Source of the DNA: Gemmatimonadota bacterium
GTDB lineage: Bacteria > Latescibacterota > UBA2968 > GCA-2709665
Direction of reading: 5' to 3'
DNA: 62,733 bases
NCBI GenBank assembly: GCA_028877215.1
Contig: JAPPFJ010000021.1
Span: 73,902 to 136,634 of the forward strand
Shown here: positions 51,826-60,163 of the stretch, piece after piece
How positions within the stretch are numbered: the stretch's first letter is position 1
Layout: the number at the start of each line of letters is the position of its first letter
Program-made: the position numbers and the translations under genes
Notes under the pieces: generated by a model
Database searches by the model: none
The model's input: only the letters and a program-made list of their open reading frames with translations
What the model was told of the DNA's origin: nothing

Positions 51826-52263
51826 ATGAAAGCATTTCTGGTATCAGCAATCGCCGTACTGACCCTGTCGGGCTGCATGGTGGCGCAGCATCACCGATCG
51901 TCTGTGCGGGATGACGAGGGCGACCGGATGACCGTGGGAGTCGTACAGAAGGAAATCAGAGTCGGCATGAGCGGCGCCGAAGTCGCGCAGGCTCTCGGAT
52001 CGCCAAATGTCGTCTCGACCGACGAAGAGCGGCGTGAAGTCTGGATATACGACAAGATATCGACGGAAAAGGCATATTCGTCCAGCACGGCCGGCATTCC
52101 TTCTCTCATTCTTGTGGGGTTGGTCGATTTCGCTTTCAGGGGCGCCAAGTTGGCCGGAGACTCCGGAGCCGAATCGACGTCGCAGAGGACGCTCACCGTG
52201 ATCATAAAATTCGACGAGAATAAGTTGGTGAGAGACTTCGCCTATCACGCGTCGCGGTTCTGA
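51826..52263 (+). CDS. SmpA/OmlA (BamE)-like lipoprotein
   Basis: This 145-residue lipoprotein has a lipobox LSGC with the modified Cys at 17. The mature part shows the SmpA/OmlA pattern (EIRVGMSGAEVAQALGSPNVVSTDEERREVWIYD), a small alpha-beta fold found in the outer-membrane assembly factor BamE and in many unrelated lipoproteins. A hydrophobic segment (about 88-100) is an extra. The ATG follows GGAGG. It opens a run of small lipoprotein genes; a function in outer-membrane assembly is possible but not shown. Confidence 0.8.
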   Translation: MKAFLVSAIAVLTLSGCMVAQHHRSSVRDDEGDRMTVGVVQKEIRVGMSGAEVAQALGSPNVVSTDEERREVWIYDKISTEKAYSSSTAGIPSLILVGLVDFAFRGAKLAGDSGAESTSQRTLTVIIKFDENKLVRDFAYHASRF

Positions 52264-52325
52264 AGTGTACATACCCTGTATCGAAGCGTCGGATGCGAAA
52301 CCGCCCAAACAGAGGAGGTCCCAGG

Positions 52326-52931
52326 ATGATCCGCGCAAGGATACATCCAGTATTGCCACTGGTCATGGCGGCTCTGGTGTTGACGGGCTGTGGCGGTGGC
52401 GGTGGTGGTCTGCCCACGAATCTCCTGAGGCTGACGCCGGAATCATTGCAGAACCGGGCCTCGCAGACAAGGAAATACGAAGGGATTTCTGAAGCCGATC
52501 TTTTCTCGGCGGCAACCGGCGTGGTCCAGGACCTGGGATTCATTGTCGATGAGAGTGAACCGAACCTCGGACTTATCGTGGGATCGAAAAAACGAGACGC
52601 GGATCCTGATCTAAAGCAGAGGGTGGGGCAAGTGTTTGGTACAGCATTTATGTGGTTGGGCTATGGAATAGCCGGTGCGCTGGGCATGGAGCCGGACGGC
52701 CCTCTTTTTTTTCCTGTCGACGACTATCAAAAATTGTGGGCCTCGATCGTTATCCGTCCTGCATTGATAGATGGCGACAGAACACACGATGTGAGGGTGA
52801 CGTTTCAGCGGATTGTCTGGAATACGGAAGACGACCTGGATCGGCTCCAAAGCCTGGATGAGCCTGAATTCTACCAGAGATTCTTCGATCTCTTGTCAAA
52901 ATCGGCGTTTCTGGAAGGGCAACAAAAATGA
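52326..52931 (+). CDS. lipoprotein of the tandem paralogue group, long member
   Basis: This lipoprotein of about 201 residues has an LTGC lipobox (Cys22) followed by a poly-Gly spacer. The mature domain contains SEADLFSAATGVVQDLGFIVDESEPNLGLIVGSK and ends with PEFYQRFFDLLSKSAFLEGQ. This is the same start-to-end pattern as the three smaller lipoproteins that follow, but with an inserted hydrophobic segment (about 103-120). The ATG at 52326 has a GAGGAGG site. Its stop overlaps the next start (ATGA). The family is not one I can name. Confidence 0.75.
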   Translation: MIRARIHPVLPLVMAALVLTGCGGGGGGLPTNLLRLTPESLQNRASQTRKYEGISEADLFSAATGVVQDLGFIVDESEPNLGLIVGSKKRDADPDLKQRVGQVFGTAFMWLGYGIAGALGMEPDGPLFFPVDDYQKLWASIVIRPALIDGDRTHDVRVTFQRIVWNTEDDLDRLQSLDEPEFYQRFFDLLSKSAFLEGQQK

Positions 52932-53377
52932 AATCCCCCACGCAAATTGTGGCTGCCATTCTCGCATTTGTCGCGGTTTACGGATGCACGTCATCAAAAG
53001 AGCATCTGTTGAAGATGGAAGAAAGCCAGGTCAATTTGCGAAGCATGCAGACCCGGGCATTCGACTCTACGGATAAAGGCAAAATGCTCAGGACCGTAAT
53101 ATACGCGCTTCAGGATCTGGGCTATATCGTCAACGAAGCGAATGAAGTGATTGGTACCGTCAGCGCCAGCACAACCGACATAAAATACAAGCTGTGGGAA
53201 AAGAAAACATATCCCCTTCTGATCACCGTTACGGTTCGGCCAAAGGGCGAGACCCAACTGTTGGTACGTGCGAACGCGCAATACAATCAGAAGGCTGTAA
53301 AAAACCCGCTCGTATACCAGAATTTCTTCAATGTACTGGAAAAGTCGGTTTTTCTGACGGCTCGGGAGGTTGACTGA
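52928..53377 (+). CDS. small lipoprotein, paralogue 1 of 3
   Basis: This 149-residue lipoprotein has a lipobox ending at Cys20 (VYGC). The mature domain has SQVNLRSMQTRAFDSTDKGK, ALQDLGYIVNEANEVIGTVSA, VTVRPKGETQLLVRANAQYN and VYQNFFNVLEKSVFLTA. The two following genes share this pattern, so it defines one family. It is coupled to the upstream gene by a four-base overlap. It probably sits on the inner face of the outer membrane. Its function is unknown. Confidence 0.78.
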   Translation: MKSPTQIVAAILAFVAVYGCTSSKEHLLKMEESQVNLRSMQTRAFDSTDKGKMLRTVIYALQDLGYIVNEANEVIGTVSASTTDIKYKLWEKKTYPLLITVTVRPKGETQLLVRANAQYNQKAVKNPLVYQNFFNVLEKSVFLTAREVD

Positions 53378-53459
53378 AAGTCTCCGCTATGCAAGCCGGA
53401 TACAGTACTTGTCCCACCCAATACAGATACGGGGAAGCGTTCTGAAAGGAACGGTAAGA

Positions 53460-53885
53460 ATGACACGTCGCAGGATGTTAACGGCTTCAATTGCCACCGC
53501 GATGCTATTCGGATTGTCCGGATGTGCAACGCCCAACAGGCAACTGATGACGATGGATACAAGTCAAGTCAGGCTGCGGAACATTCAGACCCGTGCATTC
53601 GACTCCACGGATAAGATAAAAGTACTCAGGTCGGTAATCTCCACGCTTCAGGATTTCGACTTTATGGTGGGTGACGCAAACAAAGCGCTTGGTATGGTTA
53701 GCGCCGCGAGAGTGTCAGATGGGTTGCAAGTGTCAGTTACAGTGCGCCGAAGGAATGAAACACAGTTGTTGGTGCGCGCGAATATGGAATACAACACTAA
53801 AGGAGTCGAAAATCCGTCAGTTTATCAGAAGTTCTTTTCCGTCCTGGAAAAATCGATGTTTCTGACCGCACATGAGGTAGATTGA
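53460..53885 (+). CDS. small lipoprotein, paralogue 2 of 3
   Basis: This 141-residue lipoprotein has an LSGC lipobox (Cys22) and a mature sequence closely following its neighbours (SQVRLRNIQTRAFDSTDKIK, STLQDFDFMVGDANKALGMV, ETQLLVRANMEYN, VYQKFFSVLEKSMFLTAHEVD). The ATG at 53460 has a GGTAAGA site; the longer frame from 53370 overlaps the previous gene and lacks a signal peptide. A segment of about seven residues present in paralogue 1 is missing here (after VSA). Confidence 0.78.
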   Translation: MTRRRMLTASIATAMLFGLSGCATPNRQLMTMDTSQVRLRNIQTRAFDSTDKIKVLRSVISTLQDFDFMVGDANKALGMVSAARVSDGLQVSVTVRRRNETQLLVRANMEYNTKGVENPSVYQKFFSVLEKSMFLTAHEVD

Positions 53886-54025
53886 ACCGTACCAAAGTCG
53901 GTCTTGACGACAAATCACGGGGGGCGTCATATTTCGGTTGTATCCTCCGATGCTGTAGAGCCAGGAAAACCAGCTATTTCCGGTTCTGGTAGTCATTCTG
54001 CAAGTCACAGCAAGGGAATACCGAC

Positions 54026-54451
54026 GTGAGACTTTCCAGCGAATTAATGACGATGATGGCAGTATGCGTTGCGCTATCCGGCTGCGCCTCATCAACAAAG
54101 CAGTCGCCGAGGGTTGAATTGTTAGAGAGCCAGCTGAAAATCCGGAGCATGCAGACCCGCGCATTCGATACGACAAACGAGAATATGACGCTTAGAGCCA
54201 TTTTAGCCACACTTCAGGACTTCGGCTTTGTTATTGACAAAGCGGATGAAGCGCTTGGAACGATCACGGCCAAAAGAATTGACAAATATCCAATTCGAAT
54301 AACAGTAACCGTTCGTAAGAGACGCACGACGCAAGTGTTGGTGCGCATGAATGCGTATTACGGTCAACCGGTCAGGGAACCCGTAATATACCAGAATTTC
54401 TTCACGTCCCTGGCGAATTCCATGTTTCTCACCGCAAACCCGATCCAGTAA
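54026..54451 (+). CDS. small lipoprotein, paralogue 3 of 3
   Basis: This 141-residue lipoprotein has an LSGC lipobox (Cys20) and the family pattern SQLKIRSMQTRAFDTTNENM, ATLQDFGFVIDKADEALGTITA, TQVLVRMNAYYG and VIYQNFFTSLANSMFLTA. It starts at a GTG with an AAGGGA site after a 140-base gap. It is the most diverged of the three. A strong terminator follows 80 bases downstream and closes the lipoprotein group. Confidence 0.78.
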   Translation: MRLSSELMTMMAVCVALSGCASSTKQSPRVELLESQLKIRSMQTRAFDTTNENMTLRAILATLQDFGFVIDKADEALGTITAKRIDKYPIRITVTVRKRRTTQVLVRMNAYYGQPVREPVIYQNFFTSLANSMFLTANPIQ

Positions 54452-54532
54452 ACTACCTTCGCGCATTGTTCTCCACAGCATAGTTCTATTTACATCCCCA
54501 CAGGCTTGAGCTGATGTTCGGAAAAATCCTGC

Positions 54533-54571
54533 CGAAACTGTCGCAAAATGCGACAGTTTCGCCGCTTTTTT
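54533..54571 (+). terminator. rho-independent terminator after the lipoprotein group
   Basis: A perfect 12-bp stem (CGAAACTGTCGC at 54533-54544 with its complement at 54550-54561, AAAAT loop) is followed by CCGCTTTTTT. Confidence 0.85.
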
Positions 54572-54680
54572 CACCTTTCGCCGACCCTTCGACAGGCTCA
54601 GGGAGCGGCTCAGGGTTCCTGTCCAATGGTGCGTGGTCACGTAAACTGTAGGGCGCTCTATGTGATACCTGGAGGTACGA

Positions 54681-57557
54681 ATGCCCGGTAAAATCCCCAT
54701 CGTTTCTGCCGTCTTGCCCTCCTGTCTGGCTGTCCTGTTGATGTCGCCGTCCACGTACGCATCTTCTCCCGAACTCGATTGGACGCATTCCTGCCGGGCG
54801 CCGGATCATGAGCAATTGGGCCATGAGCTTGCGTTCGGTCCGGCCGCCAAGCAGGCGGCAGTGTCGGACTCCGGCCAGACACGCAAGTTGCGCCTCGTTT
54901 ATTTCCTGCCGAACGACAGGACGTTCAACCCGGACGTGGTCGATTCGATGAAGGCGCGGATTCCGAGGATCAGGACCTTCTTCCTCAACGAGATGCAGTC
55001 GAACGGCAAAGGCGCCATGACCTTTGAGTACGAGACCGACGCGCAGGGCGATCCGATCGTACACCGTTTCGACGCGCCAAACTCCGATGCCAGCTATCTC
55101 TCCTCGTACCGCATGGTCGGCATTGGAAACGTATTCAGGGACCTGGGATCGACGTTTGACACGAGTCAGAACATCTTCTTCATCGTCGTTGACCACAGCA
55201 CGTACAACAACCTGGGTTGGGGCAACGTGGCGGGCTTTGGCGCCAGGTGGGCAGATAACCGCGGTTACGCGCTGCTGCCCGCCAGCTTCATCGATGAAAC
55301 GGCGGCCCACGAACTCGGCCATGCCTTCGGCTTGCAGCACGATTTCAACGACGGCGCGAACATCATGTCGTATGGCCCGGGATGGAACCGGCTGGCGGCG
55401 TGCAGCGCCGGCCTGCTGTCGGTACATCCCTATTTCAATTCTGCGATCCCGATCAAGGGATATCAGGGTGGATACGACCTGGGGGCATTCAACTCGCCAG
55501 GCGTAGAGCTGATCTCACCGTTGAGGTATCCGGCCGGCGCAACGAGCTTCTCCGTTCAGTTCAGAGTTACGGCTTCCGGCAGCAGAGGACTTCACCAGGT
55601 TGTGTTCTTCCTCAAGACGAAATCACCCCACGCGGCCGCGGGATCGCAGGAAGTGAAATCCTGCCGGGTTTTCGCCGGTCAAAACCAGGCTGTCGCCACG
55701 TTCAACTACGACGGCATCATTCCCTCTGAAGGCGTTTCAAGTCTCTCCACCTCCCCGGCACAATACGTGGCGGTCCTGGCGGTGGACACCGAGGGGAATG
55801 CGAATACGGGACCATTGCACGATACGCATTTCCTATTTGCGGAAGGCTCGGAACACCACCTCGCCACGTTATTCAGATTTACGAGGAAATATTCACCGGA
55901 GATCTATGGCGCGAAGTTTTCGCCCGACGGATCGATCCTCGCTGTGATTTCGTCGGCAGGGATCCAACTATGGAATATGACGACGCGAACCCATACCGCG
56001 TCACTCAGCGGTGGCGGTTCTTCGCTTGCGTTCTCGCCCGACGGCGCCACGCTCGCTTCCGGTTCCACCCGGACCGACGAGGCCAATATCAAGCTGTGGA
56101 ACGTGGCGGACCAGACCCTGATCGCCACGCTGCCGGGGCATACGGGGGGCCCCACGGGGGTCCATTCGCTTGCGTTCTCGCCCAGCGGCGAAACCCTCGC
56201 TTCAGGCTCAGGAGACAGGACGATCAAGCTGTGGGACGTATCCGGCCGGACGCTGATCGCCACCCTTACGGGGCACACAAGCCATGTCTTCTCTATAGCA
56301 TTTTCACCCGTTGGCACGCTCGCGTCCGGTTCACGGGACGGTACGGTCAAGCTGTGGAACACGGCGACACGCACCCATATCGCAACACTCGAGGGCAACA
56401 CCGGCCGGGTCCTGGACGTAGCGTTCTCCCCCGACGGGACCACGCTCGCTTCGAGCACCGACGGCCCCATGGTGCTGTGGGACGTGGCGGCGAGGGATAC
56501 AATCGCAACCCTTCAGGGGCACGGAAAGCCGTCGTTTACCTCCGACGGGTCGGTGCTCGCCACCGGCGCGGGACTGGGGGAGGTCCTGCTGTGGGACGTG
56601 GCGACGAAGGAGAATGTCGCCAGGCTCGGGCATCCGGACCACCTGGAGGACGGCAGTGGCTTCGGGATCAACGGGGTGTTTTCTCCGGACGGATCCCTGC
56701 TGGCTTCGGTCGGGCTGAACGGGATCGAACTGTGGGACGCCTCGGAGTGGACGGGCGCATCTTCACCGGCTTCCACGCCGGCCAACCCGGACAGCGTCGC
56801 CCTGGTTGCGCTGTACAATGCCACCAACGGCGCGAACTGGCGGGACAAGACGAACTGGCTCAGTGCCACGCCTATTGGAGAGTGGGAGGGTGTCAGTACA
56901 ACCGGCACCGGCCGGGTCATTGAGCTAAATCTCGAGTTGAACCGGTTGAGCGGTCCAATCCCCGCGGAAATTGGCGACCTCACCTTCCTGGGGTCGCTGT
57001 ATCTCTTTTCCAACCAGCTAAGCGGAGCGATTCCTTCCGAGTTGGGCGATCTATCAAACCTGGTTCATCTGGAAATCTACCGCAATCGTCTGAGCGGTCC
57101 GATTCCCTCCGCACTGGGCAACCTGTCCAGGCTGACCAAACTGAATCTGCACAGCAATCAGTTGACCGGCTCCATACCGGCGGAACTTGGCAACCTGACA
57201 AGCCTGACCACGCTGAGTCTCGCCAACAACCGGTTGACCGGCTCCATACCCGCGGATCTCGATAGCCTCACCAACCTGACGCATCTGTATCTCTCAGGCA
57301 ATCAGTTGAAAGGCTGCATCCCGGCGGGCCTGAAGGACGTTGCGAACAACGATCTGGACCAGGTCGGTCTGCCCTACTGCGGTCAGGGGCAGACACAAAC
57401 GTCGACCGATTTCAATGGCGACGGCCGGACCGATTTCGTCGATTTCTTCCTGTTTGCCGACGCATACGGCAGCACGAACGCCAAATTCGACCTGGATGGC
57501 AACGGGACCGTGGACTTCGCGGACTTCTTCAAGTTCGTGGATGCGTTCGGTTCGTGA
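54681..57557 (+). CDS. exported metzincin-WD40-LRR protein with C-terminal EF-hand pair
   Basis: This 958-residue protein has a signal peptide (about 1-27) and an N-terminal zinc-protease-like domain (about 65-260). That domain carries the extended metzincin motif HELGHAFGLQH (His210, Glu211, His214, His220) and a Met-turn IMSYG near 228. An Ig-like region (about 275-380) is followed by WD40 repeats (about 395-690; LAFSPSGETLASGSGDRTIKLWD) and plant-type LRRs (about 735-885). A dockerin-like EF-hand pair (about 905-958; DFNGDGRTDFVD, DLDGNGTVDFAD) ends at DAFGS. The ATG follows a GGAGG site. It is the only clear enzyme with a C-terminal EF-hand pair in the window. The substrate is unknown. 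Confidence 0.87.
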   Translation: MPGKIPIVSAVLPSCLAVLLMSPSTYASSPELDWTHSCRAPDHEQLGHELAFGPAAKQAAVSDSGQTRKLRLVYFLPNDRTFNPDVVDSMKARIPRIRTFFLNEMQSNGKGAMTFEYETDAQGDPIVHRFDAPNSDASYLSSYRMVGIGNVFRDLGSTFDTSQNIFFIVVDHSTYNNLGWGNVAGFGARWADNRGYALLPASFIDETAAHELGHAFGLQHDFNDGANIMSYGPGWNRLAACSAGLLSVHPYFNSAIPIKGYQGGYDLGAFNSPGVELISPLRYPAGATSFSVQFRVTASGSRGLHQVVFFLKTKSPHAAAGSQEVKSCRVFAGQNQAVATFNYDGIIPSEGVSSLSTSPAQYVAVLAVDTEGNANTGPLHDTHFLFAEGSEHHLATLFRFTRKYSPEIYGAKFSPDGSILAVISSAGIQLWNMTTRTHTASLSGGGSSLAFSPDGATLASGSTRTDEANIKLWNVADQTLIATLPGHTGGPTGVHSLAFSPSGETLASGSGDRTIKLWDVSGRTLIATLTGHTSHVFSIAFSPVGTLASGSRDGTVKLWNTATRTHIATLEGNTGRVLDVAFSPDGTTLASSTDGPMVLWDVAARDTIATLQGHGKPSFTSDGSVLATGAGLGEVLLWDVATKENVARLGHPDHLEDGSGFGINGVFSPDGSLLASVGLNGIELWDASEWTGASSPASTPANPDSVALVALYNATNGANWRDKTNWLSATPIGEWEGVSTTGTGRVIELNLELNRLSGPIPAEIGDLTFLGSLYLFSNQLSGAIPSELGDLSNLVHLEIYRNRLSGPIPSALGNLSRLTKLNLHSNQLTGSIPAELGNLTSLTTLSLANNRLTGSIPADLDSLTNLTHLYLSGNQLKGCIPAGLKDVANNDLDQVGLPYCGQGQTQTSTDFNGDGRTDFVDFFLFADAYGSTNAKFDLDGNGTVDFADFFKFVDAFGS

Positions 57558-57607
57558 GCGCTGGTGGAAGGGGTCGGGAAATAGACCATGCCTAATGGTG
57601 TACAGCA

Positions 57608-58957
57608 ATGATGCACATTGTCTGGCAACGACGGCACATCGCTTGGATTCTCGTGTTCATGCCGGCAATATTCGGCTATTCGCTTACGGGTAACGGCGGC
57701 GAGGACGGAAGCGTGGGCGAGTCGCAGAAAATGACCCTGGCCGCGTGCTGCGACCGGGACCCCGGTAAAGACATCAATACGCTTGGCGCCGCCGGAAACG
57801 ACGAACCGGAGGGCATCTGGTCCGACGGCACGACGATGTGGGTGGCGGACGACCAGTTCGGGGGTGACGAGAAGATCTATGCGTACGCCATGGCTTCGGG
57901 TGATCGAGATCCCGGCAAGGACTTCGATACGCTGGATGACGCCGGAAACGGTGAGCCGGAGGGGATCTGGTCCGACGGAACGACGATGTGGGTTGCGGAC
58001 GATCCGTGGTTCGGAGAGAAGATTTTCGCGTACACCCTGGCCACCCGGGCCCGGGATCCGGACAAGGACATCAATACGCTGGAAGCGGCCGCAAACGACA
58101 ATCCGGAGGGCATCTGGTCGGATGGGTCGACGATGTGGGTGGCTGACATGTCTGACGAGAAGATCTATGCTTACACGATGGCGACCGGAGCCCGGGATTC
58201 CGGAAAGGACATTAATACATTGGATGAGGCTGGAAACGACGATCCAACGGGCATCTGGTCGGACGGTACGACCATGTGGGTGGCGGACGGCTCTGACGCC
58301 CGAATCTACGCCTACAGTTTGACTCCAGGGGTTCGGGATCCCGGCAAAGACATCGATACGCTGGACGACGCCGGAAACGACAGCCCGACCGGAATCTGGT
58401 CGGACGGTACGACGATGTGGGTGGCGGACGACTTCGACCACAAGATCTATGCCTACGATATGCCGCCCCCAAGTACCGCCACGACAGCGCCAACCATACA
58501 TTCGTTGACGGCCGGCCGCGGCTCGTTCACCATAACGTGGGCCGCGCCATCGAGCACGGGCGGCTCTGTCGTCACCGCCTACGATCTCCGCTACATCGCT
58601 AGCAACGCTCCCGACAAGGCTGACGCAAACTGGACGGTGGTCGATGATATCTGGACAACCGGGTCAGGAGCACTGAGCTACGGAGTGACCGGCCTTACCG
58701 GCGGCCGGCGGTACGACGTTCAGGTGCGTGCGGTCATCGGCTCCGGCGAAGGCCCATGGTCGGTGGCGCATGCCGTAACGACCATGGTGCGAGCTCCAGC
58801 AACAACCGATTTCAATGGCGATGGACGGACCGACTTTATTGACTTCTTCCTGTTTGCCGATGCGTTTGGCAGCACGGACCCGCGTTTTGACCTGGATGGC
58901 AACGGCAGGGTCGATTTCGCTGACTTCTTCAGGTTCGTCGACGCGTTCGGTACTTAG
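57608..58957 (+). CDS. exported propeller-like repeat protein with FN3 and C-terminal EF-hand pair
   Basis: This 449-residue protein has a hydrophobic N-terminal export segment (about 8-25). Five repeats of about 49 residues follow (about 45-290) around the motif EGIWSDGTTMWVAD followed by KIYAYxM, probably blades of a propeller. After a Pro/Thr linker come an FN3 domain (about 297-393; VTAYDLRYI, YDVQVRAVIGSGEGPWS) and the EF-hand pair ending DAFGT. The repeat, FN3 and tail are close relatives of those in the 60164-62497 gene. ATG codons at 57608 and 57611 are both possible, with no strong ribosome site. Confidence 0.83.
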   Translation: MMHIVWQRRHIAWILVFMPAIFGYSLTGNGGEDGSVGESQKMTLAACCDRDPGKDINTLGAAGNDEPEGIWSDGTTMWVADDQFGGDEKIYAYAMASGDRDPGKDFDTLDDAGNGEPEGIWSDGTTMWVADDPWFGEKIFAYTLATRARDPDKDINTLEAAANDNPEGIWSDGSTMWVADMSDEKIYAYTMATGARDSGKDINTLDEAGNDDPTGIWSDGTTMWVADGSDARIYAYSLTPGVRDPGKDIDTLDDAGNDSPTGIWSDGTTMWVADDFDHKIYAYDMPPPSTATTAPTIHSLTAGRGSFTITWAAPSSTGGSVVTAYDLRYIASNAPDKADANWTVVDDIWTTGSGALSYGVTGLTGGRRYDVQVRAVIGSGEGPWSVAHAVTTMVRAPATTDFNGDGRTDFIDFFLFADAFGSTDPRFDLDGNGRVDFADFFRFVDAFGT

Positions 58958-59058
58958 AATCACAACACCTCAAAATGCCTGGTTCTACAGGCCGTACCGG
59001 CAGACTCACTTCAACAGGCACGCTTCGAAACACTCGGAATCTCCCACCGGAGGAATGT

Positions 59059-60120
59059 ATGCTGCGTCCTGTGGCAATAGGGTACGTGGTTCTGTTGGTA
59101 CTGGCCGGCCCCGGTTCTGCGCAGGAAACGGAATCGGTTCGCGGTTTCGAGATTGGTACGCTGTTCGGACTCACCCATCATTCCTCAGATGGCGACGGGG
59201 CCACGATAGTCGGTCTGCCGAGTTCGCCGACGTTGGGCATCCCGGGCATCCCTTCGCTCTACGTCTCGTGGTTTCCCGTTGCCTACATGTCGGTCGGATC
59301 GGAGTTCAGTGCCGGGCGGACCGCGGGAGACGTATTTGGAATTACATCGCTCTACTTTGGGGGTCGAGGCACGTTCTTTCCGCTGGGATCTCCAGGGTCC
59401 GGTCTCTATGTGTTGTGCCACGGCGCCGTTCGGCATTTCGATCTTCGTGAACGGCCCTCCGTGACTGACTTCGCCGTAGGCGGGGGTCTGGGATATCGGT
59501 GGCGTCTCGGGCCGGCTTTCGTTCTGCGGGCGGAGGGACGATATCGACGATGGTTCGACGACGGAGTCGATAACTTTTCCGTTCTTCTCGGCCTGGGCGC
59601 CCGAACGGGCAGTGGCAGTGAAGTACCGAATATCGCCGGGCCGTTGTACGAAGTCGGAACACGATTCGGAATTTCGCGCATCTCCTCCGACGACGACAGC
59701 ATCGTCATGATGGCCGCGCCGGGTTCTCCCACGTCCGGCGTTCTGGGCAATCCATCGATTTACGTCACCTGGTTTCCGAGCGCCAATTTGTCCGTCGGGC
59801 CGGAAATCAACGTCGGGCGGAGTTCCGGTAGCACGATACGTACCACGTCCCTGAATCTCGGTGGACGCGCCCTGTTTTCTCTCAAGGACAACGCTGGAAC
59901 CGGGCCGTATCTGCTGTGCAACGGCGCGGTTCTGGTTCTCGACGTGGACGAGCGGGAGGCTGAGGCCGACTTCTCCGCTGGCGGCGGCGCAGGTTACCAG
60001 CTTCGCGCAGGCTCCGCGTTCCTTGTGCGCGCGGAAGCACAGTATCGGAGATGGTTCGACGATGAAGTCAATGACTTTTCGCTTCTGGTCGGGCTTGGCG
60101 CAAGAATTGGCGGCAAGTAG
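59059..60120 (+). CDS. duplicated outer-membrane beta-barrel-like protein
   Basis: This 353-residue protein has a signal peptide (about 1-20, GSAQ). Two homologous halves of about 160 residues follow (about 27-180 and 195-353). Each has alternating strands typical of small outer-membrane barrels (FEIGTLFGLTHHSSDGDGA, LYVSWFP, LNLGGRALF, GAGYQLRAGSAFLVRAEAQYRRWFDD). The halves share WFDDxVxDFSxLxGLGAR. The ATG at 59059 has a GGAGGA site; the longer frame is rejected. It may be two 8-stranded barrels or one larger barrel. It sits between EF-hand-pair proteins and could be their outer-membrane partner (inference). Confidence 0.8.
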   Translation: MLRPVAIGYVVLLVLAGPGSAQETESVRGFEIGTLFGLTHHSSDGDGATIVGLPSSPTLGIPGIPSLYVSWFPVAYMSVGSEFSAGRTAGDVFGITSLYFGGRGTFFPLGSPGSGLYVLCHGAVRHFDLRERPSVTDFAVGGGLGYRWRLGPAFVLRAEGRYRRWFDDGVDNFSVLLGLGARTGSGSEVPNIAGPLYEVGTRFGISRISSDDDSIVMMAAPGSPTSGVLGNPSIYVTWFPSANLSVGPEINVGRSSGSTIRTTSLNLGGRALFSLKDNAGTGPYLLCNGAVLVLDVDEREAEADFSAGGGAGYQLRAGSAFLVRAEAQYRRWFDDEVNDFSLLVGLGARIGGK

Positions 60121-60163
60121 ATGAACGCATACGAACACGGCACAGAATAACGGGGCGTTCACA

